Positions 49,530-60,747 of a DNA stretch of 64,000 nucleotides are shown here, one piece after another. This DNA is from Rhabditoides inermis. Taxonomy: Eukaryota; Nematoda; Chromadorea; Rhabditida; Rhabditidae. The stretch spans positions 284,001-348,000 of the forward strand of contig CAWZYM010000226.1 of the NCBI GenBank assembly GCA_963966185.1. Direction: 5' to 3'. The notes beneath the pieces are model-generated. The model had not been told where the DNA came from. It worked only from the letters and a program-made list of their open reading frames with translations, and made no database searches. The position numbers were made by a program, and so were the translations under genes. Numbering within the stretch: position 1 is the stretch's first letter; each line of letters begins with the position of its first letter.

Positions 49530-50294
49530 CTAGTCGTCTTCCCCATCGTCCCCGAGCCTTCCGTCGCGGCCGTTGCCCTTGCCATTGCCGTTTCCGTTGC
49601 CCCTGCCGTCGTCGCCCTTCTTGTCCTTGCCCCACCCGCGGCCGTCCCCGTTATCATCGCCCATGGGGTAGGAAGGAGACGGGTAGGAGGGAGCAGGATA
49701 GGAGGGGGAAGGATAGGAAGGAGCAGGATATGAAGGATAGGAAGGAGCAGGAGCAGGGTAGGAGGGAGCAGGATATGAAGGGTAGGAGGGAGCAGGAGCA
49801 GGATACGAAGGAGCAGAAGCAGGGTAGGAGGGAGCAGGAGCAGAGTAGGAGGGAGCAGGAGCAGGGTAGGAAGGAGCAGGAGTAGGATAAGAAGGGTAGG
49901 AGGGAGCAGGAGCAGAGTAGGAGAGAGCAGGCGCAGGGTAGGAAAGAGCAGGAGCAGGGTAGGAGGGAGCAGGATATGAAGGGTAGGAGAGAGCAGGAGC
50001 AGGATACGAAGGAGCAGGAAAAGGATAAGAAGGGTAGGAGGGAGCAGGAGCAGAGTAGGAGAGAGCAGGCGCAGGGTAAAAAGGAGCAGGAGCAGGGTAG
50101 GAAGGAGCAGGAGCAGGATATGAGGGAGCAGGATATGAAGAGTAGGAGGGAGCAGGGGCAGGGTAGGACGGAGCAGGCGCAGGGTAGGAAGGAGCAGGAG
50201 CCGGATACGAGGGAGCAGGCGCCGGGTCACTCGGCATATACGATGCCGAGACTAGAAGAGTCGTCGAAGAGAGAAGAACGAGAAGAGAACGCAT
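49530..50294 (-). CDS. Secreted low-complexity Pro/Ala/Ser/Tyr-rich repeat protein
   Basis: A single-exon frame of 254 codons. An N-terminal signal peptide (MRSLLVLLSSTTLLVSA) is followed by about 180 residues of SYPAPAP/SYPSYP repeats, then a hydrophilic acidic/Gly-rich tail (MGDDNGDGRG...DDGEDD). No enzymatic domain. Composition and export signal suggest an extracellular structural or glue-like matrix component; this is inference. The repeat DNA (GGAGCAGGAGCAGGGTA type) is itself a minisatellite, so repeat number probably varies. It diverges from the gene at 50,575. Confidence 0.8.
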   Translation of the reverse strand: MRSLLVLLSSTTLLVSASYMPSDPAPAPSYPAPAPSYPAPAPSYPAPAPSYSSYPAPSYPAPAPSYPAPAPFYPAPALSYSAPAPSYPSYPFPAPSYPAPALSYPSYPAPSYPAPALSYPAPALSYSAPAPSYPSYPTPAPSYPAPAPSYSAPAPSYPASAPSYPAPAPSYPSYPAPSYPAPAPSYPSYPAPSYPSPSYPAPSYPSPSYPMGDDNGDGRGWGKDKKGDDGRGNGNGNGKGNGRDGRLGDDGEDD

Positions 50295-50574
50295 TGTTCA
50301 GTTGACATTTCGACCTCGGACCAATCTCTTTCATAAGCCCGCGAAACAACGAGTGTTCCACGAAAAACAACGATCTGTAACGTAAGAGGATCCCAGCTCG
50401 TGCACAGTGTTTTCACAGTCAATCACGCCGGTCTTTTGCCAGTGAGATGAGGCAACGTGACGTTCGTGAAACAAAGACGAGTCATTCACATGATTGCGTC
50501 TCATCACAACTCTCCTTGCTTTCTAGTCCTCGTCATTTCTCCTCTCTGCCCCCGCGGCGCGCGCTCCTTGTCAA

Positions 50575-51835
50575 ATGATCGACCTACTCGCCTTCGCAAT
50601 TGTTTGTTCATCTCCTGAATCCTTCTGAATCCACGTCTTCCAGGGAGTCGGCCTGTCACTGGCCACCAATGTGCTCGCCTGGCTCGCTTACAGATCCGTC
50701 TGCCAGGTACGCCCCCGCCCTCCTACTGTACCCTACCGTATACCTAAGTCGACGCGGCGACTCGAGTCGTGCAACTCGCGGCTGCGACAGGGCGCTCGAC
50801 TGCTCGGACACTCACAGGTAGGAGTCTGGGAAATCTGGTTGTATTCACTTTTGGTTGGTTGAGCCAGAAACATTTGTAGATCTCGAACTTCGTACTGCGT
50901 ATGATGTCCGACGCTGCCAAGTACGACCCCGACTTCAACGAGTTCGAACTGGAGAACGCGCTGATGATGCTCAGCGACGTGGGTGGTCTGGGGAAGTACA
51001 CTGTAGAAGATACCCTTTTCAGCCGCTCATAGAGGGCAGTAACGATGTGATGGTGCGCAAGGTGGCGCCGAAGACTCCGCCCCGCGACGCCCCGCCCCCT
51101 GGCCCGAAGACTGACGAGAAGAAGGAGATCAAATCGGAGGAGAAGAAGGATGAGAAGAAGGAGGAGAAGAAGGAGAAGGAGAAGGAAAAGGAGAAGGAGA
51201 AGAAGAAGGAGAAGTCGAAGAAGAGCGAAGGCAAGAAGAAGGAGGAGAAGAAGGTGGAGGAGAAGAAGGACCCACACAAGGCGGGCGGAGACGGCCAGGC
51301 CGCCACCAAGGACCCCAACTACCAGACGCTGCAGGGCATTGCCGGCGCGGACATATTCGGCAAGGACAAGGAGAAGAAGAAGTTCAAGGAGCCGGAGCAG
51401 GTGAAGAAACAGGACGCAAAGGATCCCAACTACCAGACACTGGCAGCCATCAACAACGACATATTCAATGCGCCGGGAGGTGGTGAGACCGCCGCCGCAC
51501 CGCCCGAGAAGAAGGTGTTCAAGGCGCCCGAGAAGGTATACGGTAGTTACCGGTGGGGTACTGTAGTTGTGACTTTTAGGTGAACAAGGCGGACGCTAAG
51601 GATCCGCAGTATGAGACACTGGCGGGTCTCAACGAGAATCTATTCAAGGACGGCAACAAGTCGAAGAAGAGCGAGAAGAAGGAGAAGAAGGAGTTCAAGC
51701 AGCCCGATAAGGTATACGGTAGATTGTAGAAGAGATTTAAACTACAGTAATATTTTTCAGGTCAACAAGGCTGACGCCAAGGATCCCAACTACCAGACGC
51801 TGGCCGAGGTCAACGACAACATCTTCAAGAAGTAG
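50575..51835 (+). CDS. Membrane-anchored Lys/Glu-rich protein with four DPNYQTL repeats
   Basis: ATG 50,575 (MIDLLAFAI) joins across a 43-bp GTTTGT..CAG intron to GVGLSLATNVLAWLAYRS, giving one hydrophobic N-terminal segment. Short exons follow (STRRLESCNSR; ISNFVLRMMSDAAKYD), then a highly charged KKEKEKEK region. Four copies of a motif follow: KDPNYQTLxxIxxxDIF at about 51,308, 51,417, 51,597 (as DPQYETL) and 51,777. Repeats 3 and 4 each sit in their own exon bounded by similar tiny introns, implying exon duplication. TAG ends at 51,835. I do not recognise the family. The conserved Tyr in an acidic/Asn context could be a phosphorylation or binding motif (inference). Confidence 0.75.
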
Positions 51836-52287
51836 CGTCCCGCCCCTCGACGCCCCGCCCACTCTTCCCCTTCTTACAAACCGCGCATTAGAGTATAGCT
51901 GTACATCGATTCTAACAATATATTCCATACAAATGATACTGTAGTGGGCGTTCGACTTATACTATTGTGATTTGGCATTTGTGTGTGTGTTTCTCAAATA
52001 AACGTGTTTTGAGTGTACTCTTGATCGTTTGAGATGAAGCAAAGTTTGATTTGAAAGTCGGAGTATGTCGACGCTTTGTGTTTTGTCCTGATATACCGAT
52101 CCAAGGAAATCGCCACCGGGAAAATGATGTTTCAAAAACGTGCAGTCAAGGATACGATCAAAATACATTCATTTCATCGTCATGGTCTAGACGGTTCTCA
52201 AACCGGAGAAATGACAAGGGTTCCGATCTCAGCAATGTCACTCGTCGCATTCAGCCGCTCGCCGGACGGTCGCCTTCCCCCCTAGCT
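51836..52287. other. Spacer upstream of the coiled-coil gene
   Basis: 3' UTR (AATAAA at 51,997-52,002) then about 285 bp to the next start. A weak tRNA-like stretch (TGGTCTAGACGG...GGTTCCGATC) lies at about 52,184-52,237. No gene seen. Confidence 0.4.
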
Positions 52288-55200
52288 ATGAGCTACGTCT
52301 CCATTCCGTCGGCACAGGAGCAGCAAAAGCAACAGGAGCTGCAGGCCCAGCAGGTACAGTCACGTCACCTTCACGACATCACCTCCACGAACGACGTCAT
52401 GGTTGCAGGTGGTGGCGCAGTTGTACGTGGACCAGGAGGAGCCGGAGCTGCCGCACGAGCCGGAGCAGTACGCGGAGGAGGAGGAGGAGGAGGTGGAGTA
52501 CAACCTCGCCCACCCCATGATCTACGGACAGTACGGACAGGCGGCCCGGCCGTACGCGGCTCGCCACGCGTACGTGCCGCACGTGGAGCCGTACGAGAAG
52601 CCGTACGAACCGGTGGAGCACTATGCGGACGTGCCCGTCAAGCAGCCTTACGAGGAGCAGAAGGAGCACGACGTAGTCGTGGAGAAGGCCGAGGAGCAGC
52701 CGGTCGAGACTGCTGCTGGGCCGGGTGAGCAGATTGTGGAGCAGATTGCGGAGCCCGTCCTCAAGTTGGTGGCTCTGCCCGTGAAGCCGGAGCCGACTGT
52801 GGAGCAGGCTGTGGAGCAGAACACTGAACAGCATGTGGAGGAGGTGCCGGTGGAGCAGCCTACGAACGTGGACGTCGTCAAGCAGATGGATCTTGCCGTC
52901 GACGCGCCTGCGAAACCCACCCTCACGCTCATTGCTCTGCCCGTCAAGGAGCAGTCGGAGAAGCCCGAGGACATCGAGCAGGAGCAGCCGACTTCGGCCG
53001 CGATCCGCGTGCAGCTGCCTGTCCCTGAAGAGGACTACGAGGTTCCCGATCACGTGGAGATGTGCGACATCGCGAGCCTGCAGCAGCAGGTGGAGGAGAC
53101 GCTCGCGCACGCCGTCGACACTGTAGTCGAGCGGAAGGAGGACGAGGAGAACGCGCAGGAGCCGCCGATGCCCATGGAAGAGACTGCTGCTGCTGTCGAG
53201 ATGATCCATGAGGAGGAGACGGAGACTGCTGTCCAGGAGAATGAGGAGTACACTGCGGTTGAAGAGACTGCCATCGACGATGAGCAGACCGAAGAGACCG
53301 AAGACTCGTTCGACATCGACACCATGTTCGGCAAGCTGCTCAAGCAACTCGAGCAGGTGAGACGATCGATATCGATCGATATCGATTGATGATTGCAGAT
53401 CGAGTTGAACCACGTGCAGAAGCGCGGCGAGTGGGCGGCGGAGCGGGCGGTGTGGCAGGCGGAGAAGATGCTGCTCGAGAAGAGGCTGGACAAGGAGATC
53501 GAGAGACGCACCAAGGTGAGGGAGGGGTCACTAACCGTCCGTTACCTCAACTTCCTAAACCATCTCTAGCTATCACTCTAAACCTATCTAAACCAGCTAT
53601 ATCCATAATGCCCTGCGGTTTCCTTTCACCTTTCACTTCGGTTTGCGGTTATTTGGAGGTGGTTCGAAGTAGTTATAGTTTGAGTTGGAGTCGTTGTGTG
53701 ACACGGTGGCACTATTAACTCTTCATAGCCAGTGTCCTCTATTACTAGGCGGGTGGTTCAGTGGGTTATACGCCATAGTACAGAAGTGAGGAGAGGAGCC
53801 CCATTAGGTACGTGACCTCAAGCGGGCGACACCAGTCGGCTACCGAGCCGACAAACACAACAATAACAACCGAGACATTATCAACTATCATCTTCAACAA
53901 CAATGCAACACAATATATTTCAGATAGTGTAATTGCATAGAGATAGTGGCATTAGCAAAGTACGGAGAGAACCGCCATCCTTGGTTGCACCAAGGAGGGG
54001 AACTCAAGAGCATGGGCGGATTAGAGAGGGCGGGGCTAGGGGGCGCATTGCCGATTCAAGGCGGCAACACTCCCGGCCGACGAGAAGCATGTGCGGGAAC
54101 GGGACGACTTCAGCATTCTCGGAGGTGATGCAGGAACATAGTCAAAACAGTGACTCTCGGTGAACAGGCAGGTTCCTCTCGGCATCTTGGCTCCTCGTCT
54201 CAGCATCATCTTCTGACAGGAGGGGTGCGCGGTGCGTGCGGGATCTCGGTCTCTTGCGGTTTTGATGATTGGAGTCTTGGTGTAGATAGTCAACATCACA
54301 GTTACAATTAAGCAAAATCATCAATAATACAAGATCAATAAAACAGCGTTTTATCACTGTTGTGGGTTGAGATTGCGATGATGTGTTGTTTCTACATCCC
54401 ATCCCATCTGGCTCATACAGCCATCCTGCCCCGCGAGATGTTTGATCTCGCCGCTACTCTCGTTACAAGCAAAGCAATACATTTATTGGGGTAAATATAC
54501 AGTACAGTGGTTGACTTGCACGATTCTGGATTACAGTATGCATTTCAACGGACACGGGAATCCCCATCTCAGCATCACTACAGAGATGCTCACTAGTACC
54601 ACCACACCTCCGATTATTTGCAGGAGGTTACCCCAAAACGACCTTTTTGCGTTCTGGAACATTCGACCTTCGTGCCCTCGTTAGGGTACGTATAGTCTGG
54701 ATCATCACCCGCAACCAACACGCCGTCAACGACTAGTGTGTTTGCATAATGTAAGACCCCTGTAATTTGCAGGGCATGATTAGTCTTCCCGCATTTTACC
54801 GAACAGTCCATTAGAACGTTTTGTTCTACCATTTTGAAACGGACCGTGTTCTCGACGGTGATTTCATCGCATCGAATGATGTCTTTGATAAAGCCACATA
54901 CCAGGTGAGCCGTTGTTGCTCTCTGGCTCACACATGCCACGGTTACGTGTGCACCCAGCTGGCAATTGGTACAGCCCTCTGCATGTGTATGAGAAATAAT
55001 ATCACATTTCTCATCATGACCATCACTTGCAATCTGGACGACTTATTTCATCGCGACTTGCAGATGCATTGTGTTCCGGTGCGTAACAAAGACCGGCAGC
55101 CTATTCGAAGCAATCACCTCGAAATTGTTCCCGATCGGAGGCAGGCTGTTCTCGTGACTGGTCATCAGCCCAAAGTAATCGATTGGCTGTTCACAGTAGC

Positions 55201-57011
55201 AGTTCGCTACCTTCTCCGCTGGTGCGCATGAGAACGTCCCACGGTACATGCAATCAGTTTGATGACTGCGTATCAATAGCGGTTAAGGCAGTCGAGTTGT
55301 TGACCTGACTATCGCTATTCTCTCTCTGATTCCGATACTCAAAGAGATTTAAGACACTGTAATCAGTTATTCTCTTTGGGAGAGACTATAGGCGAATGAG
55401 GAGTAGTTTGCCCCCCCCCTTTTTCCCCGCCGTATAATTGATTACAGAATCCCGTCTCTTTTGCTGGCCTAGGATTGACGTTTCCTGAGGGATTTGACGC
55501 ACTCGCGTAATCTCGCGCGCGTAAGAGAGCGTATATTTGTAGCCTCTTGGTCCCTTTACAACCCTTTCGTTTCGGCGGCGAGGCGATTTTACAACCTCCC
55601 GCTTCTGGACTTTTCCAGACAGCAGCATACTATACGAAATGTGATCAATCACACAACTGCTCGAAACACTTCAACCCCACGATAATGTAATTGCAATCAC
55701 ATGCACGCACTGCACACTCCTGTCGCTTTGGTACTGCCACTACCATCGCAGGTGTGTCGCCGAACAGGGCGTGTGGAGCGAGGCTAGCCGACCATCTCTT
55801 ACGGTACGATAACTAGACACTCGCCCTCATCGAACAGGATCATAGCTGTTCTATACGGGGCCGCCACGTATGGTCCCCTCACTCTATCCATATAATACTG
55901 GTCAAAACAATACACCAGTACCCCGCGCGGATGGATCCTACTTCTAAGCATCTGTCAGGTGAGAGGTTAACAATTCACTGCGAGCAGCAACTGTGCTGTG
56001 CCTCTCGGGGGAATTAACATCCACACGCTTAGTGCAATGTGCTCACCCCCTTTCCTTATTCGGGTTCCACCGGCACTTCTTTAAAGAGTGCGCGGCTGTT
56101 TAGCCCAAGGAATTACCGCAATCTATCGCGATCTGCGTATTACCTTTTTGCCGGCTGCGGATATTGCCTGTTAGGGCCATTGAATCGAGTGTTCGGAATT
56201 CTTGAGATCGGCTCCCACAAAACTTTACTTTGGTACCGAAATAATTTAAAAGAGCGTTTTCTTCTGATTTCCGAACACACACTCAAACATTGTGTACACG
56301 TTTCCGCACAAAACTGACAGAGCTCGCACGACAACGCGTATGTCGCACGAAGAAGCATATGTGAAAGCAATTTGCGCATTAACGCACTCGGATGTGGTGC
56401 TCTCCTCCAGTGAATCTATTAGATCCACAAGTCATCGGACGACCTTCTTAATTAGGCCGATGCACCATGTGACACGATGGCACTATTAACTCTTCATAGC
56501 CAGTGTCCTCTATTACTAGGCGGGTGGTTCAGTGGGTTATACGCCATAGTACAGAAGTGAGGAGAGGAGCCCCATTAGGTACGTGACCTCAAGCGGGCGA
56601 CACCAGTCGGCTACCGAGCCGACAAACACAACAATAACAACCGAGACATTATCAACTATCATCTTCAACAACAATGCAACACAATATATTTCAGATAGTG
56701 TATTTGCATAGAGATAGTGGCATTAGCAAAGTACGGAGAGAACCGCCATCCTTGGTTGCACCAAGGAGGGGAACTCAAGAGCATGGGCGGATTAGAGAGG
56801 GCGGGGCTAGGGGGCGCATTGCCGATTCAAGGCGGCAACACGTTGGTCTCACAATCTCATCTCATCTCAGGCCGAGTCTGAGCTGGCTGCTCTGAACAAG
56901 CTGGTCGACCTGGATCTGGAGTGGAAGGGAGAGCAGGCTGGAGAGAACGCGCCCCTTTCCGACACCCTCACACAGGAGATGATCAAAGAGATCCAGGAGA
57001 TCGAACTCTGA
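52288..57011 (+). CDS. Glu/Val-rich coiled-coil protein (unknown family)
   Basis: ATG 52,288 (MSYVSIPSAQEQQKQQ) leads to one large exon (about 52,410-53,355) encoding an acidic, Glu/Val/Pro-rich, repeat-like protein. LVALPVK and LIALPVKEQ recur, as does VEQ. A coiled-coil region follows (IELNHVQKRGEWAAERAVWQ...). The frame is interrupted at ERRTK| by a roughly 3.35-kb intron containing a complete LTR element, and resumes at 56,870 (AESELAALNKLVDLD...) to TGA 57,011. The reading frame is preserved across the intron, so the gene is probably still functional if the insertion is spliced out. No catalytic domain. It is cytosolic or cytoskeletal by composition (inference). Confidence 0.75.
53692..53696. 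repeat. Target-site duplication, left (CGTTG)
   Basis: The five bases just left of the LTR element are identical to those just right of it (56,841-56,845). Confidence 0.85.
53697..54069 (-). repeat. LTR (3' LTR in element orientation)
   Basis: 373 bp with TG...CA ends. By eye it differs from the partner LTR at only two positions (LTR base 10, G/A, and one A/T near base 230), so the insertion is recent. Confidence 0.9.
54614..55276 (-). pseudogene. Phlebovirus Gc-like envelope glycoprotein remnant of the LTR element
   Basis: Two Cys-rich minus-strand segments (55,276-55,043 and 54,940-54,614) lie in the same frame, separated by an in-frame TAA at about 55,045. A GC-x2-C motif and the regular Cys spacing after it resemble the C-terminal part of phlebovirus-type Gc glycoproteins. 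Envelope genes of that origin are known in nematode BEL/Pao elements such as Tas and Cer7. The N-terminal part and a convincing membrane anchor are absent, so it is a broken relic. Confidence 0.5.
56455..56467 (-). other. Primer-binding site, tRNA-Gly(GCC)
   Basis: On the minus strand it reads TGGTGCATCGGCC, matching the complement of the tRNA-Gly 3' end plus CCA over 13 bases. Confidence 0.75.
56468..56840 (-). repeat. LTR (5' LTR in element orientation)
   Basis: 373-bp partner of 53,697-54,069. Right next to it (56,455-56,467, minus strand) is the TGGTGCATCGGCC primer-binding site. Confidence 0.9.
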
Positions 57012-57945
57012 TCACGCCCAAGTCACGCTCACGCACGCTCCACCCCCTTCTTCTCGCTGTTAATATCACTTACAAAACGTTTCGATTTTCATGATTTGGT
57101 CAGAAATAAAGTGTTGATGTTTAGATTATCGATATTGTAGTTTCGATAAAATGTTTATGGTAAAGATTATTTGACGGACACAATGAAAACAAGGATCTAA
57201 AGTGCAGAAAATTGTGTTCACTGTACAAGAAATTTTTGAAGGTTACCAGAACAGCACAGACACGGCGTTGCCGCGCCTGCGCGTCTCTCGCGCATTTCAG
57301 AGGCGTTTGCCGCTCTGGGGCGGCTTGTGCGCGGCTCTCGCGCACTTCTCGCGCCCGGCTGCCCTGTGGCTGTCAGTAAGGCCACAGGGCAGCCGGGCGC
57401 GAGAAGTGAGGTGCGCGTGTCTCGCGCATCTCTGGCGCGTGCGCTCGGGAGACGCGCGAGAGCGGCGCATAGTGAAATCTGTTTTCCTCGGTTCAAATGA
57501 CTAGTACATATTTTGTATCAACTCGTTTATGAACGAGATACCTTTTCTCTGAGCTGTTTCCATGTGAGTTGCAATTACAGTAACGAACTCTTCAGACGTC
57601 TACCGGTCAAGTACACCGTCTTCCGAGAATGAAAGAGAGAGAGAGAGAGCAAAAGAGAGATAATAGAGTTGTATGTCATGAGAAGATGTGATATATCATG
57701 AATGATCACGAGGCTGTGAAGTGGAAAAAGTTTGTACTGTTTAGTGGGCTCTCTCTTTCTCTCTTCCTTCCCCCTCTCTCGCTCTCTCTCTCTCGCTCTC
57801 GCTCTCTCGTCGTGATGATATTAACACTTGTCAGGTTTGATACTACATGTTGTCGACTTTGTAAAAAAAAACTCATTTACTCACTATTAAGTTTTGAATT
57901 TTTATTAATACATTTATATACAATATATACACTACAATACAGTGT
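57012..57945. other. Convergent intergenic region with a GC-rich hairpin
   Basis: Lies between the 3' ends of two convergent genes. AATAAA at 57,106-57,111 probably serves the plus-strand gene. It holds the 28-bp inverted repeat described separately and short GA and CT runs. Overlapping ORFs in the GC-rich part are shadows of the palindrome. Confidence 0.6.
57343..57408. repeat. Perfect 28-bp inverted repeat with 10-nt loop
   Basis: Arms 57,343-57,370 and 57,381-57,408 are exact complements, starting CACTTCTCGCGCCCGG, around the loop TGTCAGTAAG. They sit within about 200 bp of CGCG-rich, partly repetitive DNA (TCTCGCGCAT appears on both sides). Confidence 0.95.
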
Positions 57946-58800
57946 TCACATCCTGCTGCCAATCGGACCGCTTCGCAACTGATGCACATGCGGGTCCGCT
58001 TCGGAGAGAACACCGTCCTAAAATAGTTTTATAAACAATATTTAATACTCAAGAAGAACACACTTTGTTATTGCTATTATTTATAATAAATTATTATTGT
58101 GTCAGAGAGAGAGAATGACATAAGCAACGCACCCTGAGCACTTCGAGTATAGCATCGGCATCGGCAGCCTCCGTGTCCTTTTCGTGCATCTTTCTCGCAT
58201 GGCCCTTCTCGCCGCGAACACCCTCGCGCAGGCTGTGGACTACTGTCCTGTCCGCCTCTTTCTCCTCCTCCTGCTCCTTCTCCTTCTCCTCCTTCTCCTC
58301 CTCCTGATGGGCGGGACTTGGCGGGGCGGCGCTGTGGCTAGGATTGTTGTCGCGTGGCGTCGAGTCGTCTTCCACGTTGCTCTGCTTGTTTTTGTCGTCC
58401 ACTGAATGACGAAACATGTTACAAAAAAGAAAAAAAGGAAATGTGTGAAACTGACGACTGTCGATCCAGCTGTGTACGATGCGCCGCGTCGCTCCGAACT
58501 GGTCGATGAACGGCGCGTCGGTGACCAGAACGCGGGCTGAACATTGAACATTGTCTATTGTTAATCTGAATTGTGCATAAGCTGTTTTCAAGGTTCATAG
58601 TGCGCATGTCACAGTATTAAAAGTCTCACCATGTCTCGACTCGCTCTCCCCTTTCTCCCCTTGCTCGGTCTGCTTGACTGTCGACGATGGGTGCTTGCCG
58701 TGCTTGGACTTCTTCTTCTCGATCATCTCCACCTCTTCGGATCTATCCTCCTCATCGTCATCCTCGGTGGGATCTGAACTGCTACTTTGAGAGAGTGGAG

Positions 58801-58840
<40 letters not shown>

Positions 58841-58970
58841 TGAGAGTCACCGTCTCTCTGCACGTCCTCCTCTCCAATCGCGCGTCTCAGTTCTTTCTCA
58901 CTGTCGTCTTCACCCAGTGCAAAGTTCACCTGCCAGTTGTGGTCACGTTCTCCTGAAAATAGAAGGTGAG

Positions 58971-59009
<39 letters not shown>

Positions 59010-59173
59010 CTCACCTACAACGGCCGACTGAACCCCCATTCGCGCCACTCGATCCTTTCCCTGAGTGAACTGGCTGAAATAAAGAGAGTGAAGCGAGAAC
59101 ATGAATAGTCTTCTCACCTCTCTGGCCGGGCTTCCGCGAGTGCCAATAGAAAAAGAGTGAAGAAGATACTCAT
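57946..59173 (-). CDS. Secreted acidic protein, unknown family
   Basis: ATG 59,173 gives a signal peptide (MSIFFTLFLLALAEA) followed by RPER and, over about seven exons, a strongly acidic, Glu/Lys/Ser-rich protein (DDEEDRSEEVEMIEK; EEEKEEKEKEQEEEK) with one better-folded segment (ARVLVTDAPFIDQFGATRR). The last exon reads DGVLSEADPHVHQL...GSRM, TGA at 57,946. I do not recognise it. It is the third of three tandem minus-strand genes for predicted secreted proteins. Introns are GA/CT-rich. Confidence 0.7.
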
Positions 59174-59748
59174 AGTGTGAGATTGGGTGTTGAGGAAGTG
59201 TGAGACGTCCTTATATATACTTTCTCCCATTTGCGTAGGCACGCACTGCACTTTTTGCAGGTTGTATAGAATACCTGCAAAAACAGAAAAGACTGTATTT
59301 GGGCCGTTCTTGTTCCGATCCACTTGAAAAATAAGGGAACACATAAACATTATCGCGCAAGTGCAGAATGTGCAGTTGTACACACTTGGGCATTCCTCGA
59401 GTCTCTCCCTCCCCCCCCTCTCTCTTCCTCTCCCTCTTTCTTCCCCTCTCTCTCCCTCCCTCTCTCCCTCTCTCTCTCTCCCTCCCATCCTCTTGTGTCT
59501 CCGAATCATCTCCACTTTCCTTCAGACCTTGAAAGTACTTTCCAAAAATGCACCAGACGATGTACCAGACAGTAAGGAAATTTGAAAGACTAACATTACA
59601 TGTTCACATTACTGTAGATGTAGCACTCTCAATACTGATAGTAGAAACACCTATCGCGCTTAAAATGAACCAAATTTATTATAACAATTAATCAAGTACA
59701 ATTTTGATATTTTGAACTATGATATTATAAAACTATAATCATTATAGG
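59174..59748. other. Spacer between secreted-protein genes
   Basis: Promoter region of the left gene (TATATATA-like at about 59,212-59,219, some 40 bp upstream of its ATG) and a CT-rich run at about 59,402-59,488. No gene seen. Confidence 0.5.
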
Positions 59749-60703
59749 TTATAGTTTCGCCGCGTAGACTCCCGTTTCGTCGTCCAAAATGAGAAGGACT
59801 GTCTGACGATACCTGAAACACTCATCAGACATTACTTGTTCAACGATTTCATTGCATATTGCATTCTCACGTCATTTTACGTACGCGTGATATGATAATT
59901 GGTAGATGATTTACTACCGCATGATTGAATAGTGATTGATTATAGCGTAACACGAGTAAGATGTATTTTATTTTTGAAGACACAAAAGAGAACGTGCCTT
60001 CGGTACAGTGTGGTAGCCATCAGATCGGGTTCGAGGAGAATTTGAACCACCCAATTGCCACCGAGCTTATATTCCAGATACTGAAAGGATACATTTGTAA
60101 TAATTATCTTCCCTTATATGTTTGTTCGACGTTTACTCTAACACCAACATGCATGTACATTAGCGTCACAGATAATGTAGATGCACTGGCAAAAAATTCT
60201 AGAAAACAACTACAGGTATCTGATGCGTGTATGATTTCTTGTCTGATCGTCTGAAAGGTATGTTATGTTGTGTTGTTAGTGCATCCCTGTTTTCGCCTGT
60301 CTACCGCGCCCCTCTTGACAATTCAATCAGTTGCGTCACCGAGATCGGTGCACTATAGCGAATGAAAAACGAAACATTCAGACATTCAGACATTCAGACA
60401 AGTTGCGGTCAGACGTTCAGTGTCTTCAGAACTTCAAAACACTCGTTTCGAATCGCCCTCATCAGAACACAAATGGCTGTCACAATATTCTCCATTCTCG
60501 TTCTGAAGGGAGAATTGGGAAAAGACGCGCCTACAGCGAAATGATCAAGTGTAGTGGTATGTGTTGTGTCATACAAACTCACTTCTCCCATCCGCAGCAC
60601 GTCCCGACCCCACTCGCCCTTCTCGCGAGAGTTGAACAGGACTGATGCCTCCTCTACTGCACGGATGTCCTGCAATGGACTCGCTTTGGGGGGGGGGGGG
60701 GGG

Positions 60704-60747
<44 letters not shown>

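Larger units (their letters stand above)
53697..56840 (-). mobile_element. Complete but internally deleted LTR retrotransposon with envelope-like remnant
   Basis: A 3,144-bp element: two 373-bp direct LTRs, flanking CGTTG target duplication and 2,398 bp of internal DNA. In minus orientation the sequence just after the 5' LTR is TGGTGCATCGGCC, complementary to the 3' end of nematode tRNA-Gly(GCC) including CCA, a good primer-binding site. The 9 bp before the other LTR are GGCCGGGAG, a weak polypurine tract. No gag, protease, RT or integrase is recognisable. The only coding trace is an envelope-like frame on the minus strand. The 5-bp duplication, Gly primer and envelope trace fit a BEL/Pao-lineage element. 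It is non-autonomous and lies antisense in an intron of the coiled-coil gene. Confidence 0.88.

Noticed and set aside
54000..56895. Small plus-strand ORFs inside the LTR element, duplicated in both LTRs
   Set aside because: They are LTR sequence; the element's coding trace is on the minus strand.
57202..57504. Overlapping 92-100 residue ORFs on both strands
   Set aside because: Both are products of the stop-poor GC-rich inverted repeat, with no splice signals or homology.
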